Shown: positions 58,030 through 64,000 of the stretch, piece after piece
Layout: each line of letters starts with the position of its first letter
How positions within the stretch are numbered: the first letter of the stretch is position 1
From: Paramesorhizobium leguminum
Lineage (GTDB): Bacteria; Pseudomonadota; Alphaproteobacteria; Rhizobiales; Rhizobiaceae
DNA: 64,000 bases
Assembly: GCF_003217235.1 (NCBI RefSeq)
Contig: NZ_QJTF01000003.1
Span: 62,001-126,000, forward strand
Direction of reading: 5' to 3'
The notes under the pieces: model-generated
Told to the model about the DNA's origin: nothing
The model's database searches: none
Seen by the model: the letters and a program-made list of their open reading frames with translations, nothing else
Translations under genes and position numbers: made by a program

Positions 58030-58713
58030 ATGATGTCGCCGCAGATGAGAAAGCCATTAGCGTCTGATGTCAGTCTTGAACTGGCGATCCGCGCGCATAG
58101 CGGAACGAGCCACACGCCAGAGCGCCGGGGAGAAAACGAAGTAGCCGATTACGTATCTTCCATCCTGTCTTTTCAGGAGGCCTTGGCCGCAGTTGCAGAT
58201 ACCGACGAACGCGAATTTGAAGCCGTCGCGCAGGCTGAACGCTACCGGGAAAACTACATCAATCGTCTCTCGGCTGTCTGGTCGTCTCGTAGTCGATTGA
58301 TGTCGGCAATGATTTCTGGGCCCGCGAATTACCCAGTTCACCGCCAGCAGAAAGCTTACGCGGCATACGAGAAGAAGGCGCGAGAGTTTTACGACTGGCA
58401 AGATCGCGCGAAGAAGTCCGCCATCAAAGCAATCAAAGCCGTTGGAGCCCTCCCTATCGAGATGCCGGAAGGCGCAAAGACGGGCACGGAAGAGCTTCAA
58501 ATCGGCGACGTTAAGATAATCGTCAATCACGACATTGAGCGAGTGCAAATCGTATTCGACGGTAAACCCTCTCCCAAAGTCATAAGCGAACTTAAAGGCG
58601 CGGCGTGGAATTGGTCGCCACGCAACGGCGCATGGCAGCGCAAAATCACCAACAACTCGATCTGGTCAGCAAAGCGCATCGCAGCATTTGCGGATGTGAA
58701 GGTCGCCGCCTGA
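58030..58713 (+). CDS. Early protein with LPD-type C-terminal motif
   Basis: 227 residues; first gene of the rightward operon, GAGAGAGAG before ATG 58030. The C-terminal 70 residues (VQIVFDGKPSPKVISELKGA, WNWSPRNGAWQRKIT) match the compact domain found in large polyvalent/antirestriction-associated proteins of phages and plasmids. The middle is helical with a Lys-rich stretch. Often linked to DNA-protection functions in related elements; that is inference. Confidence 0.65.
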   Translation: MMSPQMRKPLASDVSLELAIRAHSGTSHTPERRGENEVADYVSSILSFQEALAAVADTDEREFEAVAQAERYRENYINRLSAVWSSRSRLMSAMISGPANYPVHRQQKAYAAYEKKAREFYDWQDRAKKSAIKAIKAVGALPIEMPEGAKTGTEELQIGDVKIIVNHDIERVQIVFDGKPSPKVISELKGAAWNWSPRNGAWQRKITNNSIWSAKRIAAFADVKVAA

Positions 58714-58776
58714 AAGCCCTCCGGTTAGCGGCGTCCGCGCCGCGTTCCCGATGGTTTTGAACATGGAGAGGGACCG

Positions 58777-59013
58777 ATGGCAGTTATCTACACAGTCACC
58801 GATAGCACGGGTGTTGTGCACACTCGCCGGAGCGCCGGCCATACGGAGCCCCGCTACACGCATGCGGTTTGCGCGGTTCCCGGATCGACGCGGAAAAACC
58901 ACGTCAGTTACGCGGGCAGCTACGATCTGGCGATGAAGTCCCTAGCGGATTGGAAAAAGACCGTGGCCGGGCAGAACGCTGAACTGCGGGAAGTATCAGC
59001 CCTAGTGAAATGA
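58777..59013 (+). CDS. Hypothetical early phage protein (78 aa)
   Basis: ATG 58777 with GAGAGGG before it. MAVIYTVTDSTGVVHTRRSA, His-rich and beta-like, then a helix. Not recognised. Confidence 0.55.
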   Translation: MAVIYTVTDSTGVVHTRRSAGHTEPRYTHAVCAVPGSTRKNHVSYAGSYDLAMKSLADWKKTVAGQNAELREVSALVK

Positions 59014-59080
59014 GCCCTCCGGTTTCCGCCTCACGGGGCGGTTTCCAGAACGCTTCAACACATCAACAAACGGAGATTGC

Positions 59081-59215
59081 ATGATGTGGATCGCAGTTGT
59101 GAACAATCTTCCCGAAATGATCTTGGGAGGTGCGTGGACGGGGCTTTGCCTCTGGTTTGGTGGCCGGATTGGTCTCTGGAAAGCCCGTCGAAATGCCGCG
59201 AAAGCGGAATTCTAA
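59081..59215 (+). CDS. Small membrane peptide (44 aa)
   Basis: MMWIAVVNNLPEMILGGAWT continues through GLCLWFGGRIGLW as one membrane segment, with a basic tail. CGGAG lies before ATG 59081. Unknown. Confidence 0.5.
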   Translation: MMWIAVVNNLPEMILGGAWTGLCLWFGGRIGLWKARRNAAKAEF

Positions 59216-59247
59216 CCCCTGAAATATCACGTCTAAAGGAGACGCTT

Positions 59248-59697
59248 ATGTTTGGAATTCTCAAGAAAACATTGGGTGCAGCGGCAAAGGAAGTGAAGGC
59301 CGAGTACGGCGAGAGCAAGGATTTCCTCGAAGCTATTTGCGCCGCTTCTGCCTTGGTTGCCGCGTCGGACGGCGACATTGAAGAGAGCGAACGCCGGAAG
59401 GTTGTCTCGATCATCAGCAACCATCCAACCCTCTCCAAGCTCTACCAGTCCAACATCATCGAGCAGACCGCCGACACAATGTTCAAGCGCGCCAAGGATG
59501 TGTCAGGTCGCCAGCAGCTTGCCCGTGAACTGGATGACATCAAGAGCCGGCCGGACGGGTCGCAGATGGCAGAGGACGTTTACCTGATCGCCCTCGATAT
59601 TGCCAATAGCGACGGGGAGATCGAGCCGCAGGAGGACGCAGTTCTCAAGAAGATCGCCGCTCGCCTGGGCATTGATGCCAGCAAATTCGATTTCTGA
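59248..59697 (+). CDS. TerB-like domain protein
   Basis: 149 residues from ATG 59248 (AAAGGAG upstream). AASALVAASDGDIEESERRK and IALDIANSDGEIEPQEDAVL show the two acidic TerB signatures (xxDGxIxxxE), in tandem. TerB proteins are linked to tellurite resistance, membrane stress and phage defence systems; here it lies in the early region of a prophage. No ter partners (TerC/TerD) are seen. Confidence 0.75.
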   Translation: MFGILKKTLGAAAKEVKAEYGESKDFLEAICAASALVAASDGDIEESERRKVVSIISNHPTLSKLYQSNIIEQTADTMFKRAKDVSGRQQLARELDDIKSRPDGSQMAEDVYLIALDIANSDGEIEPQEDAVLKKIAARLGIDASKFDF

Positions 59698-59761
59698 AAT
59701 CCCTTTCGGTTTCCCGTGTTCGCACGGGTTTCCCAAACGGATTAACGCGAGGAAACGGAAC

Positions 59762-60097
59762 ATGAAACATTCCCGCACTTTATCAGCCACCTTAGACCGC
59801 ATCCTTGACCACGAAGTCTATCAGGTCATCACGCGCAATCATCACGGCGATATCGTCGTCTGCGAAAGCCTCGTCATCGACATGACACGCGAGGCAGCAC
59901 TTGAGGAAATGCGCGCTGGCAACGCGCTCAAGGTCAAGCTGATCAACTACGCCGAAGACACGATCCGCGATGTTACCGACGAGATCGAAGGCGAGATTGA
60001 GTTCGAGCGCGAGCAGGCGATTATTGCTGGGGAAACCTACGTCCCTATGTCGCCGTCCGACATCTACTACGCCAATTCGGCAGGGCGGGGGATGTGA
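59762..60097 (+). CDS. Hypothetical early phage protein (111 aa)
   Basis: ATG 59762 with GAGGAAA upstream. YQVITRNHHGDIVVCESLVI suggests a beta-rich start, then a helical, very acidic middle. Overlaps the next gene (TGATG). Unknown. Confidence 0.55.
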   Translation: MKHSRTLSATLDRILDHEVYQVITRNHHGDIVVCESLVIDMTREAALEEMRAGNALKVKLINYAEDTIRDVTDEIEGEIEFEREQAIIAGETYVPMSPSDIYYANSAGRGM

Positions 60098-60330
60098 TGA
60101 TCTGGACATCGGTTTTCAACATCACGTCCATCGAGCTTGTCGCCGATTACGCCGATCACCAGCACAGGCGGGTGCGCATTACCGCCGAGGGCGGCGGAGA
60201 GCTTGAACTAAACCTCTATGGCAAGACAGACGCGCTGGCTCTTTTGCCCAAGTCGAAAGATTTCATCTCGCACAACAAGCCACTAAACGCCGCACCTGTT
60301 CTGGGCATGCAGTTGGAGGCTGCGGAATGA
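60097..60330 (+). CDS. Hypothetical early phage protein (77 aa)
   Basis: ATG 60097 overlaps the preceding stop; GTG 60094 is an alternative. Beta-rich (MIWTSVFNITSIELVADY). The stop overlaps the next ATG (ATGA). Unknown. Confidence 0.5.
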   Translation: MIWTSVFNITSIELVADYADHQHRRVRITAEGGGELELNLYGKTDALALLPKSKDFISHNKPLNAAPVLGMQLEAAE

Positions 60331-60413
60331 ACGCCCTCATCCAAGACACATGCGCCCTGCTCTCTGTCGGCGCGTTCGTTTTTACCTTTTCCCTGATCAT
60401 TGGAGCAATCTGA
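60327..60413 (+). CDS. Membrane micropeptide (28 aa)
   Basis: MNALIQDTCALLSVGAFVFT through SLIIGAI is one membrane helix. ATGA overlap with the previous gene, and the next gene begins two bases after its stop. Too small to assign; the tight coupling is the support. Confidence 0.45.
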   Translation: MNALIQDTCALLSVGAFVFTFSLIIGAI

Positions 60414-60414
60414 A

Positions 60415-61266
60415 ATGGCCGCGAAGAAGAAAACAGCGGAACCTACCCCCGTCATCGTGGCCTACAAGGGCTTCGCAATGGACCTGACATGCTCGCCTGC
60501 GGGCAAGCCGTTCCAATACGAAATCGGCAAGACCTATGACAACGGCGGCAAGCCCGTTACCCGTTGCGGCGACGGCGCTTTCCATTGGACGGAAATGCCG
60601 CTGGATGTTTTCAGTTACTACGGTCCTGCAAGCAGCCGATATGCGATTGTAGAGCCATCCGGCGAGATCGCCCGCGATCCCGATGGTGATAGCAAGGGCG
60701 CATCCAGCATCCTTACTATCAAGGTTGATATTTCAATCGGAGATCTGACGCGCCGCGCCGTTGCTTGGGTAGCTGAGAAAGCTAAATCGCAAGGAAATGG
60801 TCAACACGCCGCCGGGGATTACGGCCATGCGTCCGCCGCCGGGGATTACGGCCATGCGTCCGCCGCCGGGTATCGCGGCCATGCGTCCGCCGCCGGGGAT
60901 TACGGCCATGCGTCCGCCGCCGGGGATTACGGCCATGCGTCCGCCGCCGGGGATTACGGCCATGCGTCCGCCGCCGGGGATTACGGCCATGCGTCCGCCG
61001 CCGGGGATTACGGCCATGCGTCCGCCGCCGGGTATCGCGGCCATGCGTCCGCCGCCGGGGATTACGGCCATGCGTCCGCCGCCGGGTATCGCGGCCATGC
61101 GTCCGCCGCCGGGGATTACGGCCATGCGTCCGCCGCCGGGGCGGCCATGCGTCCGCCGCCGGGGATTACGGCCATGCGTCCGCCGCCGGGTATCGCGGCC
61201 ATGCGTCCGCCGCCGGGGATTACGGCCATGCGTCCGCCGCCGGGTATCGCGGCCATGCGTCCGTAA
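60415..61266 (+). CDS. DUF7666-like repeat protein, broken by a frameshift
   Basis: Residues 1-115 (YKGFAMDLTCSPAGKPFQYE and IGKTYDNGGKPV ... FHWTEMPLDVFSYYGPASSR) match the DUF7666-type N-domain found in phages. A tract of 9-residue repeats, G-[DY]-[YR]-GHASAA, follows. At 61,132-61,154 one repeat unit lacks 4 bases, so the frame switches to a Met-Arg-Pro-Pro-Pro pattern and stops at 61,266. The intact C-terminus lies in another frame up to 61,484. Without the deletion the protein would have about 357 residues. The repeats should form a beta-solenoid-like rod. Confidence 0.75.
   Translation: MAAKKKTAEPTPVIVAYKGFAMDLTCSPAGKPFQYEIGKTYDNGGKPVTRCGDGAFHWTEMPLDVFSYYGPASSRYAIVEPSGEIARDPDGDSKGASSILTIKVDISIGDLTRRAVAWVAEKAKSQGNGQHAAGDYGHASAAGDYGHASAAGYRGHASAAGDYGHASAAGDYGHASAAGDYGHASAAGDYGHASAAGDYGHASAAGYRGHASAAGDYGHASAAGYRGHASAAGDYGHASAAGAAMRPPPGITAMRPPPGIAAMRPPPGITAMRPPPGIAAMRP
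60808..61262 (+). repeat. 27-bp tandem repeat tract, 17 units, one shortened
   Basis: 455 bases = 16 units of 27 bp plus one of 23 bp (61,132-61,154). Two unit types alternate irregularly: one reads GGGGATTACGGCCATGCG and the other GGGTATCGCGGCCATGCG in the variable part. Each unit encodes nine residues. The short unit corresponds to the second type lacking TATC. Confidence 0.95.
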
Positions 61267-61484
61267 ACGGCAAAAACGCCATTGCTCATGCGTCTGGCAT
61301 CGAGGGAATGGCGAAGGCTGTTGAAGGAAGCGCTATCAGCCTCGCGGCGTACGACGATAGCGGTAATCTCGTGGCCGTGCGCGCTTCAATGGTCGGTCAA
61401 AACGGCATTGAGGCCGGGAAGACATACAGGCTCAAAACGGACGACGAATTTGAACAAGTTTCCATGCCGGAGGCGCTGTCATGA
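61263..61484 (+). pseudogene. Out-of-frame C-terminal remainder of the repeat protein
   Basis: In the frame restored by adding 4 bases, the repeats continue into VNGKNAIAHASGIEGMAKAV and a terminal beta domain (YDDSGNLVAVRASMVGQNGI), ending at 61,484 with an ATGA overlap to the XRE gene. That overlap shows this was the natural 3' end. Confidence 0.75.
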
Positions 61485-61888
61485 CCAGCACCCCGCAGAT
61501 CGAGATCGATGAGGACGCAGTTGACCGCGCTGTAGGCGTCAACCTGCGCCGCATCCGAAACGCAAGGGCAATGTCGCAAGAGACGCTTGGCAACGCCTGC
61601 GGCATCACCTTCCAGCAAATCCAGAAATACGAGAAGGGCGCGAACCGGATATCCGCCAGCCGTTTGCACAGCTTCGCGAGAATCCTGGAATGCACCATCC
61701 CAGATTTCTTCGATGAAGTGGATGACAGCGAAATCAAGCCCATCGGCCCGGTACCAAGCGAGGCTCTCCACCTCGGCGGCATGATCATGGGAATGCCCGC
61801 CCCGGTGAAGAAGCACATGACGGGCTTGGTCCGTGAGTTGTCGGAGAGATTTGCCGGCGGCCTCCAGAGCGACCAGGCGCAGCCATGA
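61481..61888 (+). CDS. XRE-family transcriptional regulator
   Basis: 135 residues. HTH at about 19-72: VGVNLRRIRNARAMSQETLG, CGITFQQIQKYEKGANRISA. This subtype is widespread in Rhizobiales. The C-terminal third is helical (PVKKHMTGLVRELSERF). ATGA overlaps with both neighbours. It could be a Cro-like or late regulator of the rightward operon; target unknown. Confidence 0.8.
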   Translation: MTSTPQIEIDEDAVDRAVGVNLRRIRNARAMSQETLGNACGITFQQIQKYEKGANRISASRLHSFARILECTIPDFFDEVDDSEIKPIGPVPSEALHLGGMIMGMPAPVKKHMTGLVRELSERFAGGLQSDQAQP

Positions 61889-62073
61889 GTGACGCCCAGA
61901 TCAACATCGCCACCGAACTCGCCTGCATCGCTAGGCTGAACCGTGAGGACGCGCTCCGGCGGCTGGAAGCGCTTATCGCCAGCGAGCCAGATGAGCGCGC
62001 GAAGCTCACACTCAAGGCCGAATATCACCGAATAGCGAGCGGAGGACAGAAGCATGACCGCATATCGAAATAG
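61885..62073 (+). CDS. Small helical early protein (62 aa)
   Basis: ATGA overlap with the XRE gene; MSDAQINIATELACIARLNR, helical and amphipathic. Its last 20 bases overlap the next gene. Unknown. Confidence 0.5.
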   Translation: MSDAQINIATELACIARLNREDALRRLEALIASEPDERAKLTLKAEYHRIASGGQKHDRISK

Positions 62074-63112
62074 CGCGGACGAGGTGTCCGATACCTTCCA
62101 GTCCGTTGGCGTTATCGCCGCGACCTTGGTCAACCGGTGGGCTTGGTGGCAGAAAGCCCTCGCCAATCCGTCATTGATCGGCACCAAGGAACTGCCGGTC
62201 CACGAAAGCGAGCCTCAACAAGGCTATTACCGTACCCGCTTCAAGGGCCAACCGTGGGAGCCGGTCGCGATCTTCTACCCCGAAGGCTCTAACGAAATCG
62301 TCGCATATCGCAACGGTCGCGAGGTCCGCGTCGATGAAATCTGGACATGGTGCTGCCGCTATCCCGTGACCTACGAGGCTTATCAGGCGGCGGTCGAGGG
62401 CGAAGGTTGGCCCGACGATGACAAGACCGTTGCCGCCCAAGTGAAACCCCGCGAGGCGGTCCCCGGCGATAATTCCGGCGCCGCCGAGCCGACGGAAACG
62501 ATCAAAGACCAGATCGATGCCGCGCTCGCCCGCTCGAATGCGTACGAGGTAATTTCCGACGACGAGACGGCGGCAAAGGCGCTCTCTCTCCGCAATCGGC
62601 TAAACGAACTTTCCCGCGAAGCCGACAAGATCAGGACCAAGGAAAAGGAACCTCATCTCGAAGCCGGGAGGGCCGTGGACGCCAAATGGCAGCCATTGGT
62701 GAGGAAGGCCAAGACCGGCGCGGATCAAGCCCGTGATGCCATCGGCGCGTGGGAAACCAAGAAACTGCAAGAGCAGCGCCGCCGCGAGCGTGAGGCCGAA
62801 GAAGCGCGTATCGCCGCAGAGATGGCCGCACGCGAACAACAGGCCGATACCGCTGTGCTGGAAGCCCCGGCACCGGTTACCGCGCCGGTCGAAGTCGCCA
62901 CGACCCCCATCAAGCCGACATACGGCAAAACCGCCAGCGTACAGGTGAAGACCGTCGTCAAGGACGTGACCGATTGGTCCGCGCTCGCCGTCTACATGAG
63001 CATCCATCCCGAAATGCAGGACCTGCTTCGCAAGCTCGCGCAGCGCGCGCTCGACGCTGGCCGTACGGGCATTCCCGGAATCACAACGACCGAAGAAGCA
63101 AAGGTGCGCTGA
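62054..63112 (+). CDS. Coiled-coil phage protein upstream of RecT
   Basis: 352 residues. N-terminal part (about 1-115) is Trp/Tyr-rich (EIWTWCCRYPVTYEAYQAAV). A helical region with a strong coiled coil (LQEQRRREREAEEARIAAEM) and an Ala/Pro linker follow, then a short C-terminal domain. Similar proteins precede recombination genes in rhizobial prophages; function unknown. The start overlaps the 62-aa gene by 20 bases. Confidence 0.7.
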   Translation: MTAYRNSADEVSDTFQSVGVIAATLVNRWAWWQKALANPSLIGTKELPVHESEPQQGYYRTRFKGQPWEPVAIFYPEGSNEIVAYRNGREVRVDEIWTWCCRYPVTYEAYQAAVEGEGWPDDDKTVAAQVKPREAVPGDNSGAAEPTETIKDQIDAALARSNAYEVISDDETAAKALSLRNRLNELSREADKIRTKEKEPHLEAGRAVDAKWQPLVRKAKTGADQARDAIGAWETKKLQEQRRREREAEEARIAAEMAAREQQADTAVLEAPAPVTAPVEVATTPIKPTYGKTASVQVKTVVKDVTDWSALAVYMSIHPEMQDLLRKLAQRALDAGRTGIPGITTTEEAKVR

Positions 63113-63294
63113 TGTTTATCCGTCTTCTCCTCCTCGTGATCGCGCCGCCCGTGCTGATCTACACCTTCGCTGCTCGTGTTCTCTCCGAGTTCCTATCCTC
63201 GTTCAAATACGCGTGGTGGGACTGCCAGGAAGAGATGGCCGCCCTTCGCCGTGCCTGGGAAACAAAATCCATTCGACCGGAGGACTGGAAGTGA
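63112..63294 (+). CDS. Small membrane-anchored protein (60 aa)
   Basis: MFIRLLLLVIAPPVLIYTFA is one membrane helix; the acidic/Trp-rich remainder (YAWWDCQEEMAALRRAW) is cytoplasmic. TGATG overlap with the preceding stop. Unknown. Confidence 0.6.
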   Translation: MFIRLLLLVIAPPVLIYTFAARVLSEFLSSFKYAWWDCQEEMAALRRAWETKSIRPEDWK

Positions 63295-63371
63295 CCGCTC
63301 CACCGCACACGGCCCGTTCGCTGACCGATGCTGACCCCATTAAACCCGCAGCCGATGATTGGAATTTCTGA
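63291..63371 (+). CDS. Micropeptide with GTG start (26 aa)
   Basis: GTGA overlap with the preceding gene and TGATG overlap with RecT. VTAPPHTARSLTDADPIKPA, disordered-looking. Supported only by perfect overlap on both sides; it may mainly serve translational coupling. Confidence 0.4.
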   Translation: MTAPPHTARSLTDADPIKPAADDWNF

Positions 63372-64000
63372 TGAACGCCGTCGTACAGCAAGAAACACCG
63401 CGCCTGCCATCTCTGCAATCTGGCGGCCAAGTTCGCGCCATTGTCCCACAAGACTTCGACGGCGCTTGGCGCATCGCGACCGCAGTATGCAAAGCCGGAA
63501 TGGCCCCGAAAGGCCTTGATACGCCAGAGAAAGCCATGGTGGCGATTATGCAGGGCATGGAGGTAGGGCTGACGCCTATGGCCGCTCTCCAGTCCATTGC
63601 GGTGGTAAACGGACGTCCTACCATCTGGGGCGACGGCGCAATCGGCCTTGTCCGTGGCTCTGGCAAGCTGGAGTGGATTAAGGAGCGGATCGAGGGCGAC
63701 GGTGAAAACATGGTCGCGGTCTGCGAGGTCAAGCGAAGGGCCGAGCCGGCACAAGAGCCTGCACGGTTTTCTGTCAACGACGCGAAAAAAGCTGGTCTGT
63801 GGGGCAAGCAAGGCCCGTGGCAGCAATATCCGAAGCGGATGTTGGCGATGCGCGCTCGCGCCTTCGCGCTGCGCGATGGGTTCGCTGATGTGCTGCGCGG
63901 TCTCGGAATTGCGGAAGAGGTTCAGGATATCCAGCCCATCCGAGATGTGACCCCGCCCACGCCGCCAAAGCCTCCCGTGCCGCCGGCAAATGCTATCGTT
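63371..64000 (+). CDS. RecT-like single-strand annealing recombinase (partial)
   Basis: 210 residues visible, cut by the window edge. DFDGAWRIATAVCKAGMAPK, MQGMEVGLTPMAALQSIAVV and GRPTIWGDGAIGLV are typical of the RecT family as annotated in alphaproteobacterial phages, and QQYPKRMLAMRARAFALRDG follows. It anneals phage DNA ends; an exonuclease partner should follow beyond the window. ATG 63371 overlaps the previous stop. Confidence 0.85.
   Translation, partial: MNAVVQQETPRLPSLQSGGQVRAIVPQDFDGAWRIATAVCKAGMAPKGLDTPEKAMVAIMQGMEVGLTPMAALQSIAVVNGRPTIWGDGAIGLVRGSGKLEWIKERIEGDGENMVAVCEVKRRAEPAQEPARFSVNDAKKAGLWGKQGPWQQYPKRMLAMRARAFALRDGFADVLRGLGIAEEVQDIQPIRDVTPPTPPKPPVPPANAIV

Noticed and set aside
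60733-61125. Minus-strand frame through the repeat tract
   Set aside because: It merely mirrors the tandem repeat (Gly/Arg/Met periodicity); no ribosome site or non-repeat sequence.
60808-61262. 27-bp repeat tract as a CRISPR array
   Set aside because: Units are directly tandem without spacers and encode a 9-residue protein repeat.

Overview
The first 10.8 kb is ordinary chromosome of an alphaproteobacterium, most likely a Hyphomicrobiales (Rhizobiales) relative of Brucella/Ochrobactrum or Phyllobacteriaceae. The gene content (phaC, a periplasmic M15-type protein, tRNA-Glu, sfsA-map-radC, a siderophore-type ABC ATPase, an FG-GAP/Ig exported protein and an MFS carrier) and high GC fit this; the genus cannot be settled from sequence alone. 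From about 10,857 to the right edge lies one large temperate siphophage prophage. Its left end sits in the 3' half of a minus-strand tRNA-Thr(TGT). No integrase is seen, so the integrase and the regenerated tRNA should lie beyond base 64,000.

The prophage has three transcription blocks. (1) The late block, 40,611 down to 11,372 (minus), runs small and large terminase, portal, head fibre, repeat protein, connector, a MuF head protein with a JAB-like motif, a ParB/XkdF fusion, scaffold, decoration, major capsid, head-tail joining proteins, tail tube, a tail chaperone with a programmed -1 frameshift, tape measure, tail tip, fibres, holin, SAR lysozyme, overlapping spanins and a terminator. Plus-strand 'moron' units interrupt it between the chaperone and the tape measure (23,972-26,349) and before the terminases (40,637). 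(2) The leftward early block, 54,476 down to 41,863 (minus), is an almost continuous chain of ATGA-overlapping genes: nuclease-like proteins, a DnaA-domain-IV-like protein, a helicase/DNA methyltransferase pair, a RuvC-like resolvase, a C5 cytosine methyltransferase, a DnaB-type helicase, an HNH protein and a DUF6362-type protein. (3) The rightward early block, 58,030 to the edge (plus), holds a polyvalent-domain protein, a TerB-like protein, a DUF7666-like repeat protein broken by a frameshift, an XRE regulator and a RecT-like recombinase cut by the window end.

The immunity region is the most informative part. A LexA/CI-type repressor (54,563-55,360) is preceded by three copies of a 16-bp operator (consensus GCGGTA-N4-TACCGC) overlapping a leftward promoter. 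Two more copies overlap a strong rightward promoter 3.4 kb away. Spacing suggests a lambda-like three-operator switch and leaderless mRNAs for both the repressor and the first leftward gene. Two paralogous proteins with the S24 (repressor/LexA C-terminal) fold but no HTH, and with the catalytic serine replaced by Gly or Ala, are encoded elsewhere in the prophage. One lies antisense to the predicted 3' part of the repressor transcript. This repressor plus two catalytically dead S24-like partners is the best candidate for an undescribed regulatory system here. Other notable items are the MuF-JAB fusion, a TolA-C-like periplasmic moron, a three-gene RHH/membrane operon and a 27-bp repeat tract whose 4-bp deletion breaks its gene.
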